Notes: generated by a model not told the origin, from the sequence alone. Shown: positions 1 to 6,755, counted from the first letter of the stretch. The stretch is 7,327 bases of DNA from Campylobacteraceae bacterium (GCA_031256525.1 JAIRQK010000024.1:1-7327), one strand, 5' to 3'. Program-made: numbers and translations.

Positions 1-205
1 TCCCAAAACATTTACTATCTTCTGAAACTTTTTGGGCTAAAAGATGAGCATAATCTGTATAATCAACACAATCGTTACTATCTGTCCCAAGATTGATAAT
101 TTCGTAGCAGTTTTGACTTGCCAAGTAGTCCACAATCACATTTTTTATGTTCATACCTGCGTGGTCGTTTGCAATATAAAATTTTATATTTTTATCTTTT
201 ATCAT
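1..205 (-). CDS. rpiB: Ribose-5-phosphate isomerase B, N-terminal part (3' end outside window)
   Basis: RpiB interconverts ribose 5-phosphate and ribulose 5-phosphate in the cytoplasmic pentose phosphate pathway. Only the first 68 codons are present. The protein begins MIKDKNIKFYIANDHAG, with the RpiB/LacA-family D-H pair at residues 14-15 near the first beta strand. A later VDYTDYA (about residues 47-53) matches the family's 'DYPDYA' segment. The window ends just before the expected catalytic cysteine region, so activity cannot be judged. The ATG at 205 lies one base after the lepB stop codon (TAA, 209-207). The gene is therefore probably translated from the same transcript, perhaps by coupling, with a weak GGAC-like ribosome site inside the lepB end. 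Identification rests on motifs and on the known folD-lepB-rpiB neighbourhood in Campylobacterota. Confidence 0.88.
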   Translation of the reverse strand, partial: MIKDKNIKFYIANDHAGMNIKNVIVDYLASQNCYEIINLGTDSNDCVDYTDYAHLLAQKVSEDSKCFG

Positions 206-206
206 T

Positions 207-1076
207 TTAGTCCATATATTTTGGGTTTATTTTTTCAATATTTGAAACAAAGCTCCCAACTCTATCCCATCTTGGAGAGCGATTTTCGTCCCAAGAGAAG
301 TAGATAAACCAAGGTTTCCCGATAATAAGTTTATATGGAATCGCCCCTATAAATCTACTATCTGTCGAATTATTGCGATTATCACCAATCATAAAAAACT
401 CATCATCATTAACTTTTGTGTAAAAAGCGTTAAATCTAATATTGCGACTATTGTAGTAAAGTTCAAATTCATTTATCATAATGTCTTCCATACCAATTGT
501 GCCAATTTTGATGCCATACTCATTATATTTTTCTTCAAGCATTTTATCCATAACTAATACATTTCTTGGATGTGGGTCGTAGTTAATGCCGGGATATTTA
601 TCCATATAAGGATTTTTTACCCATAATTTTCCAAGCATCGATATTATTTTGCTCTCATCATAATTTTCTCTTATATACTCATCACCCTCATTGTGGTGCA
701 AATAAAGCTCATTTTCCATAAAAATCACCTCATCGCCACCAACAGCAAAGCACCTTTTTACAAAATTTTCTCTATTATCGTTTGGATTTAAGAAGATAAC
801 GATATCCCCTCTTTTTGGTCGCTTGCCCTCAATAATATGCCCATTGTTGAAAATATCAGGAAAAATTGCTGTATTTGTAAATGGAAGTCTTGGAATAGGA
901 ATTCCATAGGAGAATTTTTTTGCAAACAAAAGATCACCAACAAGCAGAGTCCTCTGCATAGAGCCACTTGGAATAACAAACGCTTGAACAACAAAAAATA
1001 TTATAAATAGAACAATTACAATAGTTCCAGTCCAAGTGCCTGAAAAGTTATATATTTTTTTCAATTTTTCTTTCAT
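207..1076 (-). CDS. lepB: Signal peptidase I
   Basis: This is the membrane serine protease that cleaves signal peptides from exported proteins at the outer face of the inner membrane. The 289-residue protein has one N-terminal membrane anchor (about 16-35). Family S26 boxes follow: PSGSM with catalytic Ser39, then VKRCFAVGGD with the general-base Lys107, and GDNRNNSTDSRFIG at 231-244. The roughly 110 residues between the Lys box and the last box are a longer insert than in minimal signal peptidases, and within the normal range for Gram-negative LepB. There is a single anchor, where E. coli LepB has two. The ATG at 1076 has an AAGAG-type ribosome site a few bases upstream. The gene sits 36 bp downstream of folD and 1 bp before rpiB, so the three are probably one operon. 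The secreted cytochrome next door (2037-2363) is a plausible substrate. Confidence 0.96.
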   Translation of the reverse strand: MKEKLKKIYNFSGTWTGTIVIVLFIIFFVVQAFVIPSGSMQRTLLVGDLLFAKKFSYGIPIPRLPFTNTAIFPDIFNNGHIIEGKRPKRGDIVIFLNPNDNRENFVKRCFAVGGDEVIFMENELYLHHNEGDEYIRENYDESKIISMLGKLWVKNPYMDKYPGINYDPHPRNVLVMDKMLEEKYNEYGIKIGTIGMEDIMINEFELYYNSRNIRFNAFYTKVNDDEFFMIGDNRNNSTDSRFIGAIPYKLIIGKPWFIYFSWDENRSPRWDRVGSFVSNIEKINPKYMD

Positions 1077-1112
1077 AGTTCTCTTTTTAACCTTTAATAT
1101 ATTTAAAATAAA

Positions 1113-1952
1113 TTATCTGTTTTTGGCAGATTTTATAGTGTTGCTTAGAAGCATAGCTATTGTCATAGGACCAGCACCACCGGGAACTGGAGTAATGAAC
1201 GAACACTTTTTGGATACATTTTCAAAATCAACATCGCCGACAAGTTTTCCATTTGCCAATACATTTATACCGATATCAACAACTATGGCACTCTCTTTTA
1301 CCATATTTTCTGTTATCAAATTTGCTTTTCCAACACCAACTATAATCATATCAGCTCTTTTTGTATGTTCTTTTAAGTTTTTTGTGAAAATATGGCAAAT
1401 ATCAACAGTCGCACCAGCATTTAAAAGTAGATTCATCATAGGCTTACCGACAATATTGCTAGCTCCAACTACGCAAACATTCATTCCTTTGACATCGATT
1501 TTATACTCTTCTAAGAGTCTCATAACGCCAAGCGGAGTACATGGGACAAATCCGCTAAGTCCCGCAACTAAACGACCAACATTGTATGGATGAAAACCAT
1601 CAACATCTTTTTTGGCACTGATAGCCTCAATAATTTTTGTTGTGTCAATATGACTTGGAAGTGGAAGTTGAACTAAAATACCATCAATATTTTTATTTTC
1701 ATTCATCATAGTTATGGTTTCTAAAATCTTCTCTTCAGAAATGGAAGAGGGCATCTTATGTAAAATAGAGTATATACCAGTTTCATAACAGGCTTTCTCT
1801 TTCATCTTTACATAAGAGTGACTTGCTGGGTCATCACCAATTAAAATAACGGCAAGACCGGGTGTTATATTAATTTCCCTTAAAGCATCAGCCTCTTTTT
1901 TTATATCGTTTTGAATTTTTATAGACAAAGATTTGCCATCTAAAATAGTCAT
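1113..1952 (-). CDS. folD: Bifunctional methylenetetrahydrofolate dehydrogenase / methenyltetrahydrofolate cyclohydrolase
   Basis: FolD converts 5,10-methylene-THF to 5,10-methenyl-THF (NADP-linked) and hydrolyses it to 10-formyl-THF, supplying C1 units for purines and initiator formyl-Met. The ATG at 1952 gives 279 residues. It has AAGG six bases upstream, whereas an in-frame TTG one codon earlier (1955) would have only three bases of spacing. In 279-residue numbering the visible motifs are: SYVKMKEKA with Tyr47 and catalytic Lys51; VQLPLP with Gln95; DVDGFHP with Asp118; FVPCTPLG; the nucleotide-binding VVGASNIVGKPM (about 161-172); and TPVPGGAGPMT near the C-terminus. Length is normal for the family. 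Two positions differ from the commonest form: Ala where many FolD have Arg in VVGRSNIVG, and Ala for Val in PGGVGPMT. It is the first gene of the folD-lepB-rpiB run. Confidence 0.96.
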   Translation of the reverse strand: MTILDGKSLSIKIQNDIKKEADALREINITPGLAVILIGDDPASHSYVKMKEKACYETGIYSILHKMPSSISEEKILETITMMNENKNIDGILVQLPLPSHIDTTKIIEAISAKKDVDGFHPYNVGRLVAGLSGFVPCTPLGVMRLLEEYKIDVKGMNVCVVGASNIVGKPMMNLLLNAGATVDICHIFTKNLKEHTKRADMIIVGVGKANLITENMVKESAIVVDIGINVLANGKLVGDVDFENVSKKCSFITPVPGGAGPMTIAMLLSNTIKSAKNR

Positions 1953-1962
1953 CAAATACCTT

Positions 1963-1968
1963 ATTATA
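1963..1968 (-). promoter_or_regulatory. Candidate -10 TATAAT close to folD start
   Basis: On the minus strand the sequence reads TCTATAATAAGG before the folD ATG. TATAAT is a perfect -10, but transcription would begin about 4 bases before the start codon and so lose the AAGG ribosome site. It would work only for a nearly leaderless message. The TATCAT at 1997-1992 is an alternative giving a leader of about 33 bases. Confidence 0.3.
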
Positions 1969-1987
1969 GATTTGTTAAATAATGTTT

Positions 1988-1997
1988 TGATATGATA
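1988..1997. promoter_or_regulatory. Extended -10 promoter for the cytochrome gene, possibly also firing towards folD
   Basis: The plus strand has TGATATGAT (1988-1996), an extended -10 (TG-n-TATGAT) in the context TTTTGATATGATACC. This resembles the typical Campylobacterota sigma-70 promoter and would give a leader of about 33 bases for the cytochrome. The core TATGATA (1991-1997) is symmetric apart from its middle base. The minus strand therefore reads TATCATA and offers a -10 (TATCAT, 1997-1992) for folD at a sensible distance. Plus-strand use is fairly convincing. Minus-strand use is inference. Confidence 0.55.
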
Positions 1998-2036
1998 CCA
2001 ATTTAACTATTAAATTTTCAATAAAAAGAGTTGATA

Positions 2037-2363
2037 TTGCGTATATTTTTATTTCTTTTACTGTTTTTGCATATAAGTTTTGCAGAAACCTATATTACAA
2101 AAAATAGCTACTCAGAACTACTCTACTCAAATCCAAGAGGAGTAGGGTGTAACAAATGCCATGGAGAATTTGGCGAAGGAAGAGTAATAGCAAAGTATAA
2201 ACACAAAGAACAAAACATAGAGCTTGTAGCACCAAGAATAAATAATATTTCAAAAGAGAAATTTGTAAAAGCACTCAAAAATTCAAAATCAGTTATGCCA
2301 AATTATCCATTAACGCCTGAAGAGATAGATAGTTTATACCATTTTCTGAATTCGCAAAAATAG
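2037..2363 (+). CDS. Small secreted monoheme cytochrome c
   Basis: This is a probable periplasmic electron carrier of the class I / c553-like kind. From the TTG at 2037 the 108-residue protein starts MRIFLFLLLFLHISFA, a typical Sec signal peptide with likely cleavage after ...SFA (about residue 16), leaving about 92 residues. The heme-attachment motif CNKCH is at residues 38-42 and the probable axial Met is in SVMPNYPL (Met87). The C-terminal TPEEIDSLYHFLN matches the last helix of small c-type cytochromes. The TTG at 2037 is chosen because AAGAG lies six bases upstream. An in-frame TTG at 2031 directly abuts that AAGAG and would give two extra residues. The gene is single, divergent from folD, and its TAG stop touches the stop of the opposite-strand gene. 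The redox partner cannot be told from sequence. Confidence 0.88.
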   Translation: MRIFLFLLLFLHISFAETYITKNSYSELLYSNPRGVGCNKCHGEFGEGRVIAKYKHKEQNIELVAPRINNISKEKFVKALKNSKSVMPNYPLTPEEIDSLYHFLNSQK

Positions 2364-3050
2364 TTAATATATCATAGGAAATAGAAGTGTTGTTTGGTCT
2401 TGCGAAAAAGAGGCAACACAGTTAACTTTTTCTGCTAACTTTTTGACATCAGCCTCTTTTTTTGCATCTCTTGTCATGCCGTTTATTGTTATATAAAAAA
2501 TTGGATATTTTTTGTTGTCAAACTTTATATATTCGCCTGTTTTAACTGCTAAAGTTACTTTTACTAAACCATTTCCAGTGTGTGATTCATAAACTTTTCC
2601 TACAAGTTTCATAAAACCACTAATATCAATTTTTAACTCTGGAAAAGTTGGGTCAAACTCTTTTTTAAAGGTAATATTTCTATTGGTTGAAGCTGAGCTT
2701 ATACATAAATCAAGAAGAGAGTATATATTTGTTTTTTCTATGTTTTCTTCAAGTATAGAAAATCTTTTTACACTCTTTTTATAGAGTTTTATGCCTATAT
2801 TTTCTTCATCTTTATATCCAACAGTAATTGCGTAAAATTCAAACTCGCCAAATTTCAAATCAACATGCGTTGTTTTAAAACCAAATGATATATTTGCATA
2901 AATGCTTGTAAGTGCAAAAATCTCTTTAGCAGTTGTCTGAGACAAGAGATATTGTGCCTCTTTGTTGAGCATAATAATTTTCCCATTTGTATCAAAAAGA
3001 ATAAATGGGTTGTAGTCGTTCTCTAACCACTCTTCGTAAAAATTTAACAA
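2364..3050 (-). CDS. PAS-like protein with degenerate histidine-kinase-type C-terminus
   Basis: I do not recognise a named gene. The 228 residues show an N-terminal PAS-like segment (about 12-90), with the pattern NPFILFDTNGKIIMLNKEA followed by GEFEFYAITVGY. A C-terminal half (about 108-228) follows that can be laid over a kinase ATPase domain. In it, the ISGFMKLVGKVYESHT stretch sits where the N box should be, ITINGMTRD sits where the DxGxG box should be, and a final SFSQDQTTLLFPMIY resembles the closing 'GTTF...P' strands. The key Asn, the DxGxG glycines and a phospho-acceptor His region are absent. If the relationship is real, this is a pseudo-kinase without normal ATP chemistry. There are no membrane segments, so it is probably cytoplasmic. 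The start is TTG, with AAAGAG six bases upstream. It begins 24 bp after the rpoD stop, so it is probably cotranscribed with rpoD. Gene call strong; domain reading tentative. Confidence 0.72.
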   Translation of the reverse strand: MLNFYEEWLENDYNPFILFDTNGKIIMLNKEAQYLLSQTTAKEIFALTSIYANISFGFKTTHVDLKFGEFEFYAITVGYKDEENIGIKLYKKSVKRFSILEENIEKTNIYSLLDLCISSASTNRNITFKKEFDPTFPELKIDISGFMKLVGKVYESHTGNGLVKVTLAVKTGEYIKFDNKKYPIFYITINGMTRDAKKEADVKKLAEKVNCVASFSQDQTTLLFPMIY

Positions 3051-3074
3051 AAATAGCTCTTTATATATAAAAAA

Positions 3075-4928
3075 TTATTGCTCAATGTAATTTTTGAGTC
3101 TTCTACCAACCTTTGGGTGTTTTAATTTTTTAATCGCCGAACTCTCTATTTGTCTTACTCTCTCTCTTGTAACAACAAGCTCTTTTCCAATCTCTTCAAG
3201 TGTTCTATCGCTCTCATCATCAAGCAGTCCAAACCTCATTCTTATAACAGTCTGTTCTCTTTCATTTAGCTGTTGCAAGACATCATTTATCTGCTCTTTT
3301 AAGTCATTTTTTAGTATATGTTCCATGGGAGAAGCTGAACTTCTATCTTCAACAAAATCACCAAATTTTCCATCATCTTCATTGCCAATAGGTGCTTCAA
3401 GAGAGATAGGTTCTTTTGTTATTTTTATCACATTTTTGACCTTATCAACACTAAGCTGAACCTCTTCTGCAATCGTTTCAAGATCAGGCTCTTTGCCATG
3501 CTCTTGCAGATGTTTTCTTACTACTTTATTTATTCTATTTATAGTCTCTATCATATGTATAGGTATTCTTATCGTTCTTGCTTGGTCTGCTATAGCACGA
3601 CTTATAGCTTGTCTTATCCACCATGTTGCGTATGTTGAAAATTTAAACCCTTTTTTATATTCAAATTTATCAACAGCTTTCATTAGACCAATATTTCCCT
3701 CTTGAATCAAGTCTAAAAACGGTAGCCCTCTATTTGTAAATCTTTTAGCAATTGAAACGACTAAACGAAGGTTTGATTTAGCCATTCTCACCTTTGCCTC
3801 ATCAGCCATTTTTTTACCGCGTTTAATCTGCTCAAGTATCTCTTTTAAAGCATCTGGCTCGAGCGAAAAGCTCTTTTTTGATGCCTCTTTTGTTTGGAAA
3901 AGTTTTTTTATCTCTATGTATGTTGAAACCATAGTTGCTTCAGGAACTTCAACAGCAATCTCTTCTTTGCTCAAATTCATAATTCTATCTAAAAGTTTTT
4001 TGTGATTGTCTTTTAATGTCTCATTAAATAGTGATAGTCTATACTCAAGTCTTTTTAGTTCTTTGTCAAATTCGCTATCGCTTTTAAGTGCAGTTTCCAT
4101 TGATTTTACTAATTCGTTTATGAGTTTGCTCGTAGGTCCTAAGTCCATCAGCTTCTCTTTTAATATCTTCTTTTTAAATGCGATTTCTAAATTTAGCTCT
4201 AATATGTCATCTTCATTATTACTTGTTAGCTCTTTTGTTAAAGATTTCATCCAATCTTTTTTAGCTTTCTCCAAAGCCTTAAAACTTTCAATTACATTCT
4301 CGCTTCTTTTTAGCTCTTTTTTAGAGATTGTTTTTTTGCTCTCATCGTCTTCTTCATCTATATCATCTTCTTCATCTATATCATCTTCTTCGCCCATCTC
4401 ATCATCTTCAAAACTTTTAAATAGCTCTTTAACTCGTCTCTCTCTATTTACTAAAGCCTCTTTGTATTCAAGGATAAAATCGATCAAATACGGAACAGAA
4501 CAGAATGCATCAATTATGATATCTTCGCCAAGTTCGATTTTTTTGCTTATAATTATCTCTTCTTCTTTTGTTAAAAGTTGAACTTGTCCCATCTCTCTTA
4601 GATACATTCTAACAGGGCTATCGCTTCTTGACCACTCTAAAAGCTCTTTCTCATTTGCAAAATCAAACTCTTCATCAAGTGCCTCATCTTGAAGTTTTTG
4701 TCTCTCCTCTTCTCTCTTTTTTGCCTCTTCAATGTTTCTCATTTTTGCAATTTCTGCAGAAGTTATAAGTTTAACTTTATATTTGTTGATATATGAATTT
4801 ATTTTTTTTGCATTTGTTAAAGTTGGTTGTTTTGGAAAAAACTCCATTAAAGATTCGTAAGTTACGCTACCGTTTTGGTTTGTAATAAAAAGATTTTCTA
4901 TACTTGGTGTTGATGATTTGGTTGACAT
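3075..4928 (-). CDS. rpoD: RNA polymerase primary sigma factor (sigma-70)
   Basis: This is the housekeeping sigma subunit that directs RNA polymerase to -10/-35 promoters. The ATG at 4928 gives 617 residues with AAGGA eight bases upstream. A GTG two codons earlier is only two bases from that site. Regions in order: a short region 1.1-like N-terminus; region 1.2 (about 99-130, [20 protein letters not shown]); a long non-conserved region (about 135-370) with an acidic tract; region 2 (about 380-455, including [29 protein letters not shown] and [13 protein letters not shown]); region 3 (about 457-535); and region 4 (about 548-617) with [15 protein letters not shown] and the -35-binding helix-turn-helix TRERVRQIE. 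Full regions 1.2 and 4 plus the length identify it as RpoD rather than an alternative sigma. The gene has its own upstream promoter and is followed by the PAS-like gene. Confidence 0.97.
   Translation of the reverse strand: MSTKSSTPSIENLFITNQNGSVTYESLMEFFPKQPTLTNAKKINSYINKYKVKLITSAEIAKMRNIEEAKKREEERQKLQDEALDEEFDFANEKELLEWSRSDSPVRMYLREMGQVQLLTKEEEIIISKKIELGEDIIIDAFCSVPYLIDFILEYKEALVNRERRVKELFKSFEDDEMGEEDDIDEEDDIDEEDDESKKTISKKELKRSENVIESFKALEKAKKDWMKSLTKELTSNNEDDILELNLEIAFKKKILKEKLMDLGPTSKLINELVKSMETALKSDSEFDKELKRLEYRLSLFNETLKDNHKKLLDRIMNLSKEEIAVEVPEATMVSTYIEIKKLFQTKEASKKSFSLEPDALKEILEQIKRGKKMADEAKVRMAKSNLRLVVSIAKRFTNRGLPFLDLIQEGNIGLMKAVDKFEYKKGFKFSTYATWWIRQAISRAIADQARTIRIPIHMIETINRINKVVRKHLQEHGKEPDLETIAEEVQLSVDKVKNVIKITKEPISLEAPIGNEDDGKFGDFVEDRSSASPMEHILKNDLKEQINDVLQQLNEREQTVIRMRFGLLDDESDRTLEEIGKELVVTRERVRQIESSAIKKLKHPKVGRRLKNYIEQ
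4345..4398. repeat. 18-bp tandem repeat inside rpoD encoding an acidic hexapeptide
   Basis: On the plus strand, three units of 18 bases follow one another: TCGTCTTCTTCATCTATA, TCATCTTCTTCATCTATA and a diverged third beginning TCATCTTCTTCG. The first two differ at one base. In rpoD they are in frame and encode repeated E/D-rich hexapeptides of the EEDDID type at about residues 180-197. The unit length is a multiple of three, so a change in copy number would keep the frame. The tract lies in the non-conserved region between sigma regions 1.2 and 2. Confidence 0.85.
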
Positions 4929-4953
4929 TTTCACAATCCTTAAAAAGATTTTG

Positions 4954-4983
4954 AATTTTTAATAGCTTTTTAAATTAAAAATT
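4954..4983. repeat. 10-bp inverted repeat in the rpoD leader
   Basis: AATTTTTAAT (4954-4963) and ATTAAAAATT (4974-4983) are exact reverse complements separated by 10 bases, within the presumed rpoD 5' untranslated region. Every pair is A-T, so an RNA hairpin would be weak. A DNA-binding site or chance in AT-rich sequence are both possible. Confidence 0.5.
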
Positions 4984-4998
4984 TACAATAAACTTATC

Positions 4999-5004
4999 AT
5001 TATA
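4999..5004 (-). promoter_or_regulatory. Probable rpoD promoter -10
   Basis: The minus strand reads TTTCGGTATAATGAT, with a perfect TATAAT at 5004-4999, and T/A-rich runs just upstream as usual for Campylobacterota sigma-70 promoters. Transcription would start near 4992 and leave a leader of about 64 bases before the rpoD ATG. No TG extension and no good -35 are seen. The hdeD-like gene upstream lies on the same strand with 110 bp between, so read-through from it is also possible. Confidence 0.55.
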
Positions 5005-5038
5005 CCGAAATTTTTTTAAAACTATTTAAAATAAGTAA

Positions 5039-5608
5039 CTATTTTTCACCCTCTTTTAATGATTTTATTGCAGAGCTGATAACTATGTATATTGCCCCAT
5101 GAAACACTATATCAAGAGCTATAAAGATATAGATAACTTCAGTAAAGCCATCTAAAGTTTTTATGATTAATATGCCAGTGAGAATTGATATTATGCCAGA
5201 AAAGAAGCACCAATGCCACCCGCTAAAGGGTTTTAGTTCCACAGAAGCCAATATTTTGAATATGCCAATACCAATAAAAGCAATTGCCACAGAGTTTATC
5301 AAATCAAAACTTGTAACTAATAGACTTAGTATAACTAAAATACCTGTTACAATGTAAGCTATTGCGACTATTAACCAAAAAAATGCTCTAAATCCCTCAT
5401 ATACCTTGTATGTGCCAACAAGTTGCAATATCCCAGAAATAATAACAAAACCACCTATAAAATACACAGTAATCATCTCCGCTATAAAAACATAAGCGAG
5501 CAAGCAAGTTCCAAGAACAAACATTAGCAGTCCAACAAATACGAGCCAACTATTATTTTCGTTTGTTTTGCCAGTAAATTTCTTCATATATATTTCATAT
5601 TTGTCCAT
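5039..5608 (-). CDS. HdeD/DUF308-family six-helix membrane protein
   Basis: The 189-residue hydrophobic protein has six predicted membrane helices (about 20-41, 46-66, 75-97, 102-122, 131-150 and 156-178). They are arranged as repeating short hairpins with small-residue patterns, as in the HdeD family. The stretch SGWHWCFFSGIISILTGILI (about 129-148) closely resembles the family's conserved 'GW.W....G..S...G' segment. E. coli HdeD is linked to acid resistance at high cell density, but the molecular role is not known and should not be assumed here. The ATG at 5608 has a strong AGAGGA (5622-5617) eight bases upstream. The gene lies upstream of rpoD on the same strand and is divergent from the membrane protein at 5815. 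No terminator is visible between its TAG and the rpoD promoter. Confidence 0.82.
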   Translation of the reverse strand: MDKYEIYMKKFTGKTNENNSWLVFVGLLMFVLGTCLLAYVFIAEMITVYFIGGFVIISGILQLVGTYKVYEGFRAFFWLIVAIAYIVTGILVILSLLVTSFDLINSVAIAFIGIGIFKILASVELKPFSGWHWCFFSGIISILTGILIIKTLDGFTEVIYIFIALDIVFHGAIYIVISSAIKSLKEGEK

Positions 5609-5635
5609 ATCTGCTATCCTCTTTTGAGATTTATG

Positions 5636-5644
5636 ATTGTATCA
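5636..5644 (-). promoter_or_regulatory. Extended -10 promoter of the HdeD-family gene
   Basis: The minus strand reads TTTTTGATACAATCAT. TGATACAAT is an extended -10 (TG-n-TACAAT) preceded by a T-run. The start would be near 5629, giving a leader of about 21 bases that still contains the AGAGGA ribosome site. Confidence 0.6.
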
Positions 5645-5680
5645 AAAATTAGATATTTCTTTCTTTTAATTTTTAACTTC

Positions 5681-5730
5681 GAACAATAGTTGCATTAATA
5701 TAATAATGGTTTTTTGAACAGATATTGTTC
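5681..5730. promoter_or_regulatory. Paired GAAC/GTT(C) inverted repeats around a TATAAT
   Basis: In the 206-bp divergent region there are two imperfect palindromes: GAAC-AATA-GTTG (5681-5692) and GAACA-gatat-TGTTC (5716-5730). In addition, GAACAAT (5681-5687) is the exact reverse complement of ATTGTTC (5724-5730). Between them sits a plus-strand TATAAT (5699-5704) that could be a -10 for the gene at 5815. The second palindrome is followed by TGTTTTTTTC, so if transcribed it could also form a short five-pair hairpin with a U-tract. An operator, an attenuator or chance are all possible. A second weak -10 is TGCCAAAAT (5765-5773). The rest of the region shows only AT-rich sequence and the GAGGG ribosome site at 5804-5808. 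Confidence 0.35.
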
Positions 5731-5814
5731 TGTTTTTTTCAACATCTAAATAAAGTAACTTTTATGCCAAAATATGTTTTAATTTCTTAAATTTAATTTA
5801 AATGAGGGCAATAA

Positions 5815-6747
5815 ATGTCTTATTTGAAATATACAAGTCTATTTTCTGTCATTTTTCTCGGACTTTTCGCTATAGGTTATACTACTGTGAGTATTGATGT
5901 TGTTGTTACTATTGCATCATTTATTTCTGCACTTATTGTTTCAAATATGATTATCAAGTCAAACAGTAGAGTTATGACATTTAGTGAAATTATAAAATAT
6001 ACTCTGTGTTTCTCCATAGTAACTGCAGTGGTTATGGTAAGTGTGGAGTTTATAATGGTAACAACTGGTTTGGTAATTAGTTCCAAGTTTCAATCATTTT
6101 ATGGTTATATTATAGAATTTGTTGGTTTAGTCTCTCTTATATTGATTTTCACTTTAATTTCAATGTTTTTAGTAAATAGATATTTCGAAAATGTTTTACA
6201 AAAAAAGAGCATTATAAAAGAGCTATTAAAGATATTGCGTAATATGTTTCTTGCATTCGTAATTATATATTTTGCATGGTTATTTTTATACAATCATGAT
6301 TTACCAAAAAGTGCAAGTATAGATTTGAGTAGTGCTGGAAATATAGTTGAATTAAGAGCTAAAGTAAACAGAAAAGACCATTTTGCTGTCTTGTTTGAAT
6401 TTAATAAAGACATTGACAAGGATGAAAGAGTAATCAAAAATCAAGAATTAGGTATATTTTTATATGGAAGTGAAAGCTTAAAAGAGAGAAATAGTGGCAT
6501 AATAATACCTATAAAGATAGTTGTATATAAAATAAAAAACGATAAAAAAGAGGAGATATTAAATAAAATATATGATTCTCAAAATGGACCTTCATTGACA
6601 GTGTCGCTTGAGCAACACATTACAGATTATAATGACTTAATATTGGATAAAGGTGAATATTTGGTTATGGCTGAAACATTGCAAGACTTTGAATTTTTCA
6701 AAGATAGAAAAGTTGATTTGGTTTTTAAAGAATATTATGTTAAGTAA
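5815..6747 (+). CDS. Five-helix membrane protein with C-terminal extracytoplasmic domain, function unknown
   Basis: I cannot name this gene. The 310-residue protein has two parts. The first has four membrane helices (about 8-24, 26-46, 62-86, 97-121) that recall the small bacterial ABZJ_00895-type membrane family. A basic loop (NRYFENVLQKKSIIKELLKILRN) and a fifth helix (about 144-159) follow. Residues about 165-310 form a soluble beta-rich domain starting ASIDLSSAGNIVELRAKV, with GIIIPIKIVVYKI in its middle and LILDKGEYLVMAETL near its end. This recalls DUF5625-like domains, from memory only. The positively charged loops at 47-61 and 121-143 put the N-terminus and those loops inside and the C-terminal domain in the periplasm. 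The start ATG has GAGGG six bases upstream. It is probably a single-gene unit, divergent from the HdeD-like gene. Many ATA and AGA codons suggest accessory status, but this was not measured. Confidence 0.75.
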   Translation: MSYLKYTSLFSVIFLGLFAIGYTTVSIDVVVTIASFISALIVSNMIIKSNSRVMTFSEIIKYTLCFSIVTAVVMVSVEFIMVTTGLVISSKFQSFYGYIIEFVGLVSLILIFTLISMFLVNRYFENVLQKKSIIKELLKILRNMFLAFVIIYFAWLFLYNHDLPKSASIDLSSAGNIVELRAKVNRKDHFAVLFEFNKDIDKDERVIKNQELGIFLYGSESLKERNSGIIIPIKIVVYKIKNDKKEEILNKIYDSQNGPSLTVSLEQHITDYNDLILDKGEYLVMAETLQDFEFFKDRKVDLVFKEYYVK

Positions 6748-6755
6748 GTAAAGTT

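Noticed and set aside
44..307. Plus-strand frame of 87 codons at the left edge
   Set aside because: It is antisense to rpiB and the end of lepB, both supported by family motifs.
1036..1593. Plus-strand frame of 185 codons opposite lepB/folD
   Set aside because: It is antisense to two clear genes; the protein has no recognisable motif and the frame is a by-product of their codon use.
2387..2419. GTGTTG...CAACAC hairpin as terminator of the cytochrome gene
   Set aside because: The loop is large with only a weak inner stem, the T-run begins several bases late, and it lies within the opposite coding sequence. Too weak to annotate.
4006..4581. Open plus-strand frame of 191 codons opposite rpoD, rich in Ser/Leu/Phe
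   Set aside because: It is the antisense shadow of an acidic/lysine-rich stretch of rpoD, with a low-complexity serine-rich product and no ribosome site. The minus-strand frame is an unmistakable sigma factor.
5681..5692. LexA (SOS) box
   Set aside because: It is one base off the Gram-positive consensus, but LexA is generally missing in Campylobacterota and the neighbouring genes are not DNA-repair genes.
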